Shown piece after piece: positions 32,301 to 43,312 of a DNA stretch of 64,000 nt (the first letter of the stretch is position 1; each line of letters starts with the position of its first letter). Source of the stretch: Incurvaria masculella. Its lineage: Eukaryota > Arthropoda > Insecta > Lepidoptera > Incurvariidae. A program made the translations under genes and the position numbers. Under the pieces are notes generated by a model, which was given only the letters and a program-made list of their open reading frames with translations, made no database searches and was not told where the DNA came from. The stretch covers positions 16,944,001 through 17,008,000 of the forward strand of contig OX335647.2 of assembly GCA_946894095.1 (NCBI GenBank). The letters run 5' to 3'.

Positions 32301-33766
32301 GTAACTCCATTATGTTGTTAAACTGACACCATTGTGCGAGCCTCCAGGGCAATGTTGAGCCCACGCGAAAATCTTGCAACACGGCGCCGGGAGGTGTTAA
32401 CTTGAGCGGAATGCTGGCTTTAATCCGGGCAGCGTTGAGATCATTCATTTGTTCATCGCTTTTTAAGATGTAGCAATAAAAAAAAGAGGATATATTACAA
32501 TTCCATTAAATTAGACTTCAAGGAAGCGGGCAATGATTACCAATTGTCCTTCGAGCCGGATACGAAATTCTAACAAAGTAGAATGCAAAGTCCAAATTAT
32601 GGAATGAACACAGAAACCTGAGATCTACCTAATTCGATCTAAATCTTTCGGAAACAGAAGTCATACATACCAAATGCTGAACATCAGGAACGAACCTAGT
32701 GTAAATTCCTCGAACCGTGGTGGGGCCAAACAACCGAGAACTCGTAAACATATTTTATGGTTATTTGGGGCGTTTGTAGTGTCCATGTTAGGACTTGAGT
32801 AGCTGAATGTTGCTATTGATTTACGCCAGTAGTAACTGGCGTTTTAATACTTTAAAATAGGTAATGTCATGTCCACTGGTGAGCTGGATAGAATAGGGTC
32901 GGCCAATCTTTTCTTCATGCATAATAAGTAGGTGCGTGTGCGAATTCATTAAATGTTATCTAAAGTTTAGAGAAAATTCTTTCTTCTCTCATTTTCCCAT
33001 GGCTATGCGGTGGTTTGGTTTTTTTCCGTGCGCGCATTCCTTTGTGCCAAAATGTATTATGTGGCTTAAATCGGTATTGAATATAATCAAGCAACAGCTA
33101 TATACTCTATATTTAATACACATGTTTGTTTGATAACTACATTATTTGTTAAAATATGGCCTTATTTTGTGCGTCCGTCGGGATTCCCCCATCACGCGCT
33201 TGGCGCTATCAGCAGGAAGCTTGGACAGGAGACGGGAGGGCCAAATCATCGGCATACCATATTCTGCGTATGCTATAATATCTGCATTTGAACTAGGTAG
33301 GCAATTGATCTTAAAAACTTTACCCACAAAATCTATAGCGTCTTTATCATCACAGTGTACCACGCGATACCTTGTCGATATGAGATAAGACAATCTTCCT
33401 TCACTATAAAGATGAACCGAGATTCCTTTTAGGAAAAAAAAAAATAATTCAATAAATCGAGGTGGAAATTAGTCAACGATGGCTACCTACCCTGAGACGG
33501 AATTTCGGTGCTCGAGAGCCAGAAATGAAACCTGTGATGAGGTTTATTTATTTCATTTTTATAAATCTAAAAACCAACCAAATCTAATAACAATTCCAAA
33601 CATTTTATTCACATTCGTGTTGAATTAAGATAACCCCAGACAAGAGCTATAATAATACAACTTTTACTCGTAATGTCTCATTGGACTCATGAGTAATAGA
33701 CGTTATTTAGTCAGGTTTATAACGTAGGTATATATTTGTATATTTTTTCTTTTTGTAATTTAATAG
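32301..33766 (+). other. Proposed Sarm intron 1
   Basis: AT-rich. A reading frame pair at 33142-33393 is open on both strands over a GC-richer stretch; no identity found. Confidence 0.35.
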
Positions 33767-33871
33767 CAATCTTGGACGGAAATAAACCGGTACAATAGTG
33801 TCACGCGAGAGCGTAGTAAACTGGAAACCGTTTAAATTTGCGTTGAACCAACCGTGAAAATGTCAACTCAG
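33767..33871 (+). CDS. Sarm: Sarm exon with the distal start codon (MSTQ)
   Basis: A pyrimidine-rich acceptor (TTTTTTCTTTTTGTAATTTA then ATAG) precedes 33767, and a near-consensus donor CAG|GTAAGTAT begins at 33872. Within the exon, ATG at 33860-33862 (context GTGAAAATGTC) opens only four codons, MSTQ. The exon ends exactly in phase 0, matching the phase-0 start of the exon at 41263 (IPEFQLDG). The protein would begin MSTQIPEFQLDGGSG. About 93 nt of 5' UTR lies upstream in the exon. Such a short coding start cannot be proved by composition; support comes from the strong donor, the matching phase and position. Confidence is moderate. Confidence 0.6.
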
Positions 33872-34904
33872 GTAAGTATAGTCCGGTCAGGTACCTACCT
33901 ATGTAAGTGCGTACGCTGCCGGCCGACACACTGTTTGCACCGAGTCAATTGAGCCGACGCGTTAGTCAAGGGTCACGCTGCTGCCTGACCCAGACGACCC
34001 GCTGGTGCGATAATTGTGTTGATCGTCATCTAGATGCGCGCGCGCACGGAAACTGTTTCTTTCATATTAGTCACCGGAGTGAAAGTACTGGGTGGTTACC
34101 ATGGTAAATTAACTCGTCTGCTGAACAGACCAGTTTATTGCATTTCGTACAATGCCGGTCGTCCAGCGACGTGCTATTCGGCCAAGTAAACTGAAATGTA
34201 CCAGTTAGCATGGGACGAAATGCAAATAAACAGCAAACGTAATCACTCAATTGCCTGCTCACCTGATGACTTCATTTACCATGGTACCCCGCACTGGTTA
34301 CGGCGGCGAACTCATTTATCTAGAAGTAATTGAAATCTCTCCTCTTCCTTTATGTAGCGCAAAGAGCTTTTGGCCACTGAGTCCAACGTTATTCATTCAG
34401 AAAATATTTTTCTTCCAGCGCATTTACATTATTTTCCACGAATTATCTTTTTATGCATTTGGATATGGATGACTTAGCCTGAACTTAGATGATCATTAGC
34501 CTAAAAGCCTGTGTACACGCTACGGTTAGCTCGCAGTTTACCTGTTCAAACCGGGTTTGCGCAGGCAAAACATTGCGTGTAAACGATTTGCACGCACAAC
34601 TTCTGGGGCGACGCGACGTCTGAAAATTAGGCGAAACACCGCGCAGTTGGCGCAGCGAGTAGACGCCCGCGCAGTGTTTTGCCCAGTTTTGCTTTACGAA
34701 CAAAATGAAGATCGCTCAATACCGAATAGGCTTTCTGTCTAAGATGATGGATTGATATCGAAATTAGACCTTTTTCTAAGTCAAGGATTTTCGAACCACT
34801 CTGCTGCGCAGGCAAGACCTACGCAAACAAGACATGAAAATACGCAACTTGCAATCCGGTTTCAATACATCCACATGAGAACAAATACTTTTCTTATATC
34901 ACAC
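33872..34904. other. Intronic; possible MITE remnant at 34500-34800
   Basis: GTGTACACGCTACG-like and GTTTGCGCAGGCAAAACATT blocks with inverse echoes (GCGCAGTGTTTTGCCCA) suggest an old inverted-repeat element. Otherwise nothing named. Confidence 0.3.
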
Positions 34905-35335
34905 GGTTGCATTGCACATTGAATAAACGGACAATTTTCTTTCTTTCAATGCAGCGGTACCAAGCTAGGCGAGATTATCCACCTAGTAAGCAAGAACCTA
35001 CACTCTACCACCGCTCGTGGTGTAGGGGCGAGAGGAGTTCCTTCCTCGTTCAAATCCTCGCTCCGAACAAGAACTACTTTCTTTCTCTTTATGAGTTGGA
35101 CAAGTGCATTGCGTTACGAATGCGAGCTGTTCCATGGTTCGGAACCCATGTAAAACTGTAGCTCCTCTTCCTCTATAGTTGAAAATATGGTTGAAGCGGA
35201 AATACATTGAATTGACCGTGTTTTCCATCCAGTTATGTGTAACCGTGCTCATAAAGGGACGACCTTAGCATGGTGCCTAATTCCTTCGGGAATGTGGTGT
35301 ATTGGGCAATATCGTGACGGTAATTGTGAAGTGCA
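34905..35335 (+). repeat. tRNA-derived SINE, plus a short second fragment
   Basis: From about 35010: GCTCGTGGTGTAGGGGCGAG, the B-box-like CGTTCAAATCCTCG, TTCCATGGTTCGGAACCCAT and CCTAATTCCTTCGGGAATGT, ending near 35335. A small reverse fragment (CACATTGAATAAACGGACAA) precedes it at 34905. Confidence 0.8.
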
Positions 35336-35430
35336 ATGAAACATGTTTTTCGTGGAATCCGAACTACGGCGAGCCCGACCGGTCGAACGGTGACCCATCC
35401 AGAACCCGAAAACTACCGAGGCTGATAGCC
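35336..35430 (-). repeat. 5S-rRNA-like SINE fragment
   Basis: The complement holds CTGGATGGGTGACCG and GTTCGGATTCCACG, a 5S-like control core with a shared 5' flank seen also at 28078 and 46020. Confidence 0.45.
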
Positions 35431-36595
35431 GAATGAATACCCACTGTTGGCCAACTGATATACAACATTGATGTATGAAAACCTGTCGACATCCACCGAG
35501 ACTCGCGTGTGACATCATGTGCTATAGGGGGTATCAGACGAACACGTCACAACAAGATTAATTTAAAAAACAAGATCTTAACGGGCTCTTATTTTTATTC
35601 AAAAGTATTTTACCTACAAAAGCGAGAATGACGCTACCGGCTGATAAAAGGCAGTCGAAAACCAATGAGATTCGCGGTGCTGTGACATCATCTGCCTCGA
35701 TGGGGCATCTCACGAGCGCGTCATAACCAGTCTCCTCGCATTCGATCGAAGTGACGTCACAGAACAAATGCTGGTTGTTTTGGTTCGATCAATTGGTTAG
35801 GTGGTTGTAAGTTTCTCGAAAAAACTATCAGTGGTTACAGACTGACTCAGATGGATGGTTCTGCTATAAGTTGCTTTGCTGTAACTCAGGCGTCGCAGAA
35901 AACAGGTTCTTACCATGCTAACTAATAAATTTCAACAAATTCACGGGGCGAAATAATTTACCATGGTTAGAAAGTACTGCACGGTCGCCCGGGCCACCCA
36001 ATTCCGCTATCAAAATTTGCTAGATCGGTGTTTCATCACTAATTCGTTCTTATGTACGCCTTGAGACCTCGAAGAATAACGTACCGCAATGTAATACTTC
36101 GAGGTCAGGTCCGCCTACCCCTCCGGGGAGTCGGCGTGATGGTAAGTAATTGTATAGATGTGTAAATGCTTACCTAATCCTAATAAACAGGTTTTCAAAG
36201 TCATTAATGGGTTCAAATCATCTAGTAAATATAGTAGGCGAAAAGAAGAAAGAACAATAAAAAAATAAGTTAAAGCTGGAAGAATTGTTCAAAATTATTC
36301 AATTATTTTTCCTTCTCTAAGAAAAATCGATTAGTACAAATATTAAGAAATAAACTTATCATTAAATAATTTACTATAATTGTAATTATAAGATTAATTA
36401 TTGAAGGATGATCTTGGAAAAAGTTGTTCTAACGGAGGTTTATCTGTTTAAAAAACAAATCAACTTCCTTTATTTAAAATATTGAAATAAAAAAGAAAAC
36501 AAGGGAATCGTAGTTGCGAGAGTTCGAGTAATGAGAAAATCGTCGGCAGTTGCAAGTATTCCTGAAATCATCCGAAAATCTGAAAAACGACCATT
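35431..36595. other. Intronic DNA, nothing recognised
   Basis: Mostly AT-rich. Two segments (near 35510-35530 and 35690-35720) share GTGACATCAT plus nearby sequence, a possible small duplication. Confidence 0.35.
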
Positions 36596-36790
36596 ACCTT
36601 TTTTTTGATCATGCGGAAAATCTTTGCAGTATTCCACTCAAATTGAAAGTCCAAGTTTCATTTGGGAATGCAACCCTCTGATTGACCTTTTTTGTAGGCT
36701 CATTCGAAAAATATTTGCAGTATTCCACTCAAATTAAGAAAGTTTCATTTTGGAAGGCCACCGTCTGCATGACTTTTTTTTGCTCATTCG
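36596..36790. repeat. About 110-bp imperfect tandem duplication
   Basis: The two units share CTTTGCAGTATTCCACTCAA / ATTTGCAGTATTCCACTCAA, AAGTTTCATTT[TG]GGAA and a poly-T stretch; GCTCATTCGAAAA recurs once more at the end. Confidence 0.75.
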
Positions 36791-37650
36791 AAAACCCCCC
36801 TCAATTGATTCTTATTTAAATATATATTTGTGGATTTACTAGCAATCTTATAGTCCTTAGTAATCTTAAGTTACTTCGAAGTTCCGTAAACGCCAATTTA
36901 GGTGACAAGTCGGACTAGGAGGTCTGAGTCTCGTCTCTCACGCCCGAAGACCTGCGGTTTTGTATGTATGTCTCGATCAAACCCCACGCCCCGACCGCTG
37001 CCCCGAATGAATCACGCTCACGCGCATGTCAATGATGCCGTCGGCGCGTCGTCGTGACGATAGCTTGGTCGTGTCGCCTCGGACGCGCTCTGATTCCCGA
37101 TGTCACTGGATGTCCACTTGCGGCACTTATCTAAATGTTTACGTCACTGGTTTGAGGATCGCTAGCTTGCGAGGGATATCTGTTGACGTCATACCGCTGC
37201 AGTCGTGATACCGAAACCGAGAATTTAGTTACCACTATTTCTATCTTTGCTACTTTCTGTGTTCTATGTCGCGATGGACATATTCCAATCCCAAAATAAC
37301 CGAAAATTCAGCCTGCGTAAATATATCTAAACATGCGAAATGACTAGAGTCTAGCGCATTGCAAGACCCGTGCAGCCGTCCCGCGCGTAATTGAGATATC
37401 CTTGTGAACGGGCATGTAATGGCGGCGAACCGCGCGCAGCCATTGTTACCTCCGTCATGGTCAAGTGCTGTTCTAATATCCGGCGGCCTAGCAGAAGCCG
37501 CCATAACCAACTAGCTATAGCGCTTACTGAGATGCGTGTTTCCTGCATTGTCTATCTCAATCTTGTGTTTTATACAGATCGATTCATTTCACGAATAAAT
37601 TAAAGCTTTTCCCCAACTCAATTGGTATAACTATTATACTTTTTAGTTTA
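36791..37650. other. Intronic, with a MITE end fragment at 36870-36915
   Basis: TTCGAAGTTCCGTAAACGCC followed by AATTTAGGTG matches the right end of the MITE at 1321-1635. The rest is unassigned. Confidence 0.4.
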
Positions 37651-37796
37651 CCGCGGTCGTTGAACATGTTTGAAAACTTACGGCTGTTCACGCGGCGGGA
37701 GGAGACATTCTCCGACTTTTTGAGCTGAAAGCCCGTTGCAGCAGCCGACTGACAGCTAGGTTCGCCGTTGTAGATTGTAGCCGTTGGTACGGGTAG
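37651..37796. mobile_element. MITE related to 15081-15297, degraded
   Basis: It has CCGCGGTCGTTGAACATGTT, GGCTGTTCACGCGGCGGGAG and CGACTGACAGCTAGGTTCGC. One end is truncated. Confidence 0.65.
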
Positions 37797-37897
37797 TTAC
37801 GGAATTCTCTTGGGCTGCGTTTTTTAGTTCAGACGACAGGCAGTATGAACTGACAGTATCATCGCCGACATTATCGTCTTCCTTGAGCTTCCTCAGT

Positions 37898-38400
37898 GGC
37901 TGAAGTATGGGGTTTCACATTCCAAAGAGCTTAAAAGAGTCTTCTTGATTGAAGTTGCTGTGCTTCTTAATCTCGATGGCTTCTCGTACTATTGTTGGTA
38001 TATTTGGTATAATTCGTTTTTCAGCGGCAAATATACCAACCTGTTCGAAACGTATCCAATTATTTGGTCCTGATTCGTTATACTTACATAAAGCAGATTT
38101 CGCGGAGTCCTTTACTGCTCTAACGTGTTCCGTAACCCGTGTCGCAACACTTCGCTTTGTTTGACCAATATAATATTTCCCACATGAACATGGAATTTTA
38201 TTCAAGTTCTTTCAGTTTCCGGCCGATTATTTCTGTGGTCCCTTTACTTATGGCAAGAATACCTTTCGTCTTTGGGCGTGTTGCATAGGTCCTCCTTCTT
38301 TTCTTACTATTATTGCGAAAATTGTACCCATTTTCTCAAAGCACCCTGTCCACAGTCTCCATTTTGGTAACGATATTGGGTTCCATCTTTTTATTCTAAA
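37898..38400 (-). pseudogene. Penelope-like element, 3' fragment with GIY-YIG domain
   Basis: The minus strand encodes KIPCSCGKYYIGQTKRSVAT through VREAIEIKKHSNFNQED (38205 down to 37915). The paired motifs CSCGKYYIGQT and a downstream REAIEIKKH are characteristic of the C-terminal GIY-YIG endonuclease of Penelope-like retroelements. Upstream (38209-38400) another frame gives KGILAISKGTTEIIGRKLKE before a frameshift/stop joins the two. The reverse transcriptase is absent, so this is a dead, 5'-truncated copy. Confidence 0.82.
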
Positions 38401-39424
38401 TATCTTGTTTTATCACCATTTTATAATAATAATAATATTTAATTTGATTACTAATCATTTATTTTACCTAATTCTTAAATTATGAATTTGTGTTTTAAAA
38501 TGTGCATGCGGTATTACCGCTGACATGGATTCATCACTTTAGGAATGTAATTTCCAAAAATTCCTCCTCATTGCACCTCTAGGTTACTCAGAGAATTCCC
38601 AAATCGGTTTCTATTTGTGTCATTCTTGGGCACCTCTATAAAACAATAGAACTTTATAAAAAATGCAAAAGTATGGCTTATTTTTATAATATTATTACAG
38701 CAAAATGGGCCTTGGGAAAGTTGCAAAAAGTAATACTTTTCGTTGGACTTTAAAGCGCATCAGACCACATTTCCGAATAAACTAGGTGCCATGCCATGAC
38801 TTTTCCTTTCCTTGATCACGGTTGCATGTGAAAAGGTAATAAGTAAACTACCTTATTACATGGGTTCCCAACCTTGATAATGTAAGAAAAGTCTATAATC
38901 AACTCCGAAATAAACCATGTAAAAAAAGGTTGCGACAAAAACTGATAATTTGCATTCAATAAGAAAGGAACTTGTTTACCACAGAAAGAAACGTTCGTTT
39001 GTTCAATTCAACGAGAAAAAACCCCTCCTCGTTTTTTCAATTATCCGATGGCTGCCCAGATACGGGTGTCAGCATTAATTTGACTATCACTTGATTGATG
39101 TAACGATCACGTAATTTAATTCACCACTATATTCAGTTCGACGAGTCAATTCCACGGTTCAACCCAATTGACTCTTGGTCGGACAACCCGGCCCGATGGC
39201 TTTATGGAGGCGACACTGATGGATGGACATTAGATGGAACTGTATATTCATTGATTATTCTTGTTAAATTACAACAATCTCCTGCAATTAAATTTGTTTT
39301 GTGACAATTAAATTTTCGTTGCCCCCACATCACACAAACTTAATTCTGCATAACTGCGAGAGGGGCCACTTCTCCTGCTCTATCCCCGCCTCGTTCATGC
39401 ATGCTCGTTTATTTCCTCTTTTTT
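38401..39424. other. Intronic, with small SINE fragments
   Basis: 38763-38830 (CACATTTCCGAATAAACTAG, GGTGCCATGCCATGACTT) is a reverse SINE scrap. 39355-39405 (TGCGAGAGGGGCCACTTCTC, CCGCCTCGTTCATGCATG) resembles a SINE head. No exon. Confidence 0.4.
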
Positions 39425-39724
39425 AGGGTTCCGTACCCAAAGGGTGAAAACGGAACCCTATTACTAAGCCTCCGCTGTCCGTCCGTCCGTCCGTCTGTCC
39501 GTCTGTCACAGGGCTGTATCTCAGTAACCGTAACAGATAGATAGCTGAAAATTTCACAGAGTGTGTATTTATTTTGCCGCTATAACAACAAATAGGTAAA
39601 ATTAAAAAATAATTTATATTAAAGGGGGCTCCCATACAAAAAACGTGATTTTTTTGTGTTAAATATTTTACGATGGTACGGAACCCTTCGTGTGCGAGTC
39701 CGACTCGCACTTGGCCGGTTTTTT
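39425..39724 (+). repeat. (CCGT)n interspersed element, full copy
   Basis: It runs from AGGGTTCCGTACCCAAAGGG to CGACTCGCACTTGGCCGGTT plus T run, very close to the copy at 391-684. It lies in the large Sarm intron on the sense strand. Confidence 0.9.
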
Positions 39725-41262
39725 CTAAATTGGATGTGTGCATGCATGTTGTCATGAATGCGAGCTATATATCACGGATTTTGTTAATGTTCACTATTTT
39801 GGAATAATATTTTATTCTGACATAAAACAAAGCTAAATTTTCGGACGATGTCCGGGTGAACTCTAATTTAGATCTGAATAACTTTAGTCATGTATCTCGA
39901 TGGTTTGAATGGAAAAAATACCACCAAATGGAACGAGCACTACGCACGGTACTTGCGGGTCTAGTCTTTTTTATTAAATACATTTTTGACTACTTGGATG
40001 AAATAACCACACATCGGAAAAATACGAATGTTTTGGCGATTTTTTTCTATCTTACATAGAATCCGCTGTGGACGCGAAAATAATTCATTTAATGCGTATA
40101 TATTTGAATTTGTATCATATTAAATTTGAGCCTGATCAGTAAAGTAACGTCGGATAATTTAACGAATAATTTATTGCTACCTAGCAATAAAGCCCGCCGA
40201 AATAATTCCGGACTCTTATAAGGGTTCCGTTCTTCCTTTTTGGGTCCGGCAGCACTCAATTACTTCGAACCCAGTAAAAGATTTTACGATTAGTTATTCT
40301 GTGCTCAAGCTAAGAACTGCGAAAATGCACTCATCGTAACTCCATGGTAAACGAGATGATTTCGTGTTATTAAGAATGATTCGGCATTTTGGACTAACTT
40401 TCAACCGCCTATTACGCCAAATATTGGTCACGATTTAGACATTATACGATAATGATCGTAACAACACAATTCGGTCGCTTTATCAACAGCTAGATTTTAT
40501 ATCTGTCTTGTTCACCTCGTTCGAATCTGACGCAATTGATTAATTATGTGGTCAAACGTAAACGATGAAGCCGTTGCCTCTTATAATGTTGCAGTTCCTT
40601 CTCTGTCGTTTATTTGTTTTACTGTACACGCATGTTTTTACTTAACTTGTAAAATAGGCGGTAATGTTTGTAAACATTGTCTCTACGTATTCTACTCGTA
40701 TATACTACGTATATCTACACTGCTTCCATCTACTTCATTCTCCTGCTTATTGATTATGATTTCCCTGTTCTTGTTATTTCTTCCACGTGTCAGATTGCAA
40801 AGCTAAAGAACACTATTTATGCGCTTGTGCTTGTTAATATTCATAATAAATATTGACATAGATCTTCATTCAAAACATATTATAAACAAATACATTTTAA
40901 ATTTATCATCGTGCTAAAATGAAGGCTACTATGTTTTGAATAAAAAAATATGACAACATTTAAATATATTCTGCACCAATCATTGTGCGCAAATATGGTG
41001 TTTTTTATATTTCTGTGTACTTACTACTTGGAAGCGATAACAATTAAATTACAACATATTATGGAATAAATGTAGCCCATTTTCGCCAATTTTTTTATCG
41101 AGCAAAGTTTGTGCTCTGAAAACGAAACATTAAGAACAACTTATTGTGTCCTAACTCCCAGTAAACAAAATCTAAATCTAAATATTTATATAAAGAAGGT
41201 TGTGCAAATTGTGTGAGTTCGTATATGTCGATCACACTGACGGGTGATCTCTGTTGTTGCAG
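39725..41262. other. Intronic DNA before the second coding exon
   Basis: AT-rich, no repeat or gene recognised; the final segment forms the acceptor GATCTCTGTTGTTGCAG. Confidence 0.4.
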
Positions 41263-41406
41263 ATACCGGAGTTTCAGCTCGATGGCGGCAGCGGCGTGAA
41301 GCACAACGGCACGTCCCGCGAGATGGCCTCCATCATGGAGAACCTCAAGAAGAGCAGTCTCGTGCGGCAGAACCAGGCGCAGGTCACCAGCTCCTCGTCG
41401 CAACAG
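41263..41406 (+). CDS. Sarm: Sarm coding exon (IPEFQLDG...SSSSQQ)
   Basis: This 144-nt exon (48 codons, phase 0 at both ends) lies between acceptor TGTTGTTGCAG and donor CAACAG|GTGAGGC. It encodes IPEFQLDGGSGVKHNGTSRE then MASIMENLKKSSLVRQNQAQ and ends TSSSSQQ. GC content is much higher than in the flanks. It forms part of the N-terminal extension before the ARM domain, which is long and Ser/Gln-rich in insect Sarm. Identity rests on position, matching phase with the next exon and the downstream ARM exon. An internal MASIMENLKK could serve as an alternative start. Confidence 0.85.
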
Positions 41407-41494
41407 GTGAGGCACTCCTCCGTCGAGGCGAGTTCTGTACGTTCGATTGCAACCTTACACTCACGTGTTTTTGTTATATAGCTCATTAACCGTT

Positions 41495-41630
41495 ACCAGT
41501 CAGTCAGCGTATTTGCGTCCACTGCTGGACATACGCCTCTTTTTTTTTCAGTCCTCCCGGCCCTCAGCGGTACGGAACCACTGCTTTCCGCCGACGCACC
41601 TGGCGGGTGGTTTTACCACAATCCGTTTTC
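41495..41630 (-). pseudogene. RTE-type LINE 3' remnant
   Basis: Inverse of the block at 27175-27310: TTTGCGTCCACTGCTGGACA, then CAGTCCTCCCGGCCCTCAGC and GGTACGGAACC. It lies about 90 bp downstream of the exon donor. Confidence 0.5.
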
Positions 41631-43058
41631 CTGTCCACGGTCGGCTGTACCATTTGACATAAAATGGATGGACCGAGTGTTTAATTTGACAGTAGAAAGC
41701 CATAATTTGGTTCAGCCAAGTACAAGTAACGTCTATGAATCTCAGCACTAGAATGTAAAGAGCACAGCGCGCTCATTTTACCTATTTCCGATATGAAATA
41801 ATAATAAAAAAAAACACTTTACATTTCTCTTAAACGCACGATGGTTCCCTTTTCTCACAGACTTCGGCTACATATGCATAATAATCCCAAAGTCTCGGAT
41901 TTATCCATCGAATCAGCAGAAATACTTGCGAGTACAAAGAATGCATTATTTGAACACAGAACGGAAGACAGATAGTTGTCTTGCAGGGCCGCACTAATTT
42001 CTAGAATTCTCCGTTCAAATTTAGAACACGCCGGTTATTTCTGTAGGGGCCTCGCTGCTAGTTCATAAAATGGCCGATGTATTTTCGTGCGGCCCAGCGC
42101 GGGCATTTGAAGAAAAGTAAATATGTATACTAAATTGCCGAGTCAGGCGGATGGACGGGTTGTTTGAATAATATCTGTTCAAGTGCACTGAGAACTAGAA
42201 ATTATTTTAAAACTTGTTTTTATGTTAAATATTCGATTCCGCGCATTGGCGGTCTTCAAATGTTTCTTTAATACTGAAACAGTGCTTTGAAAAATGTCAA
42301 ATTTTACAAAATCGTCTGTAAATGTTTTATACTTAATTTTTGGTATTTCTTTGTTAAAACCCATAAAAACGATTTTTGCGACGACCCTTGTATATATCTA
42401 ACTAGATAATCTCGCGTCCATATTTTTTTAACGTTCTTGGATTTATATTTGGGATTTTAAAGTTCATAGAACTAGGATTTTCCCCTTTCGATCGAGAGAG
42501 GGGAGGGAGAAAGGTTCTTCCCTCCTCCCTGATCACAAAAGTTAAATTGATTCCAAGTTGTCATAATAAAAGTACAAATACGTAAATAAAATATACGTGA
42601 CCTAAGATTTTGTTTTAGTCTGATCAGTGCGCTAGAATTCTAGATCGACGAGGAGAATGGTGTAACGACTGGTACCAAGAAGCCATCTATTTATTTTTTA
42701 GCTTTAAGTACATTATCTACATCATTATTGTTTCTGACATTAAAACTGTTTAACTTAAAAAAAAAAAATATTATCATTGGCAAGAAGCGCGCTCACCGAA
42801 GCGCCAGCCAGTAAAAGAGGCGGACTATTCCGTAGACGGTCGACGATTCTGAAGTTATCCTGGCGAATTTATTATACTTTTGAAGTGCGGTTTTGTTTCA
42901 AACGAATCACTCGCTGATGGTAAAATGAAATGCCTGACGCCCTCGGTTCAATAGTGTGCACTATCCCTCGTGTAAACGTATCTGGATTGTCCTCATTCAT
43001 TAGTGTGCAGTAGACACTGACTGAAATGACCCATGTAACGCGTGGTTGGCAGAAACTG
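41631..43058. other. Intronic, nothing recognised
   Basis: AT-rich DNA with short incidental frames. No repeats or exons I can name. Confidence 0.4.
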
Positions 43059-43312
43059 AGCGGCTCGTGGCTCGGGCGCGGGGACTTGCCTTTCATTCCA
43101 GAGCTCATAGGTTCCAGCCCCGCCCCGTCCATGCACCACTTTCTATCTAGAAGTAGAAAGAAAGTGGCGTAAGTTGGATAAGTGCATTTCATCACGAATG
43201 CGCGCTGTTCCATGGTTCGGAATCAAAGTAAAACGTAGGTTCCCTTCCCCGACTAGGTGGTAGAGTTTAAGCTCGCCCGGGTTCGTACCATCGCATTGGA
43301 TGAAAAGATGCA
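43059..43312 (+). repeat. tRNA-derived SINE, 3'-truncated
   Basis: The head GAGCGGCTCGTGGCTCGGGC, the B-box-like AGGTTCCAGCCCCG and the body to CATCGCATTGGATGAAAAGA are present. It contains a small local inverted duplication (CTTTCTATCTAGAAGTAGAA plus AGAAAG) in the body. Confidence 0.82.

Noticed and set aside
31975..32304. A 109-codon coding first exon in the 32-kb island
   Set aside because: Frames are open on both strands, there is no good upstream ATG, and the next exon supplies its own start; treated as 5' UTR.
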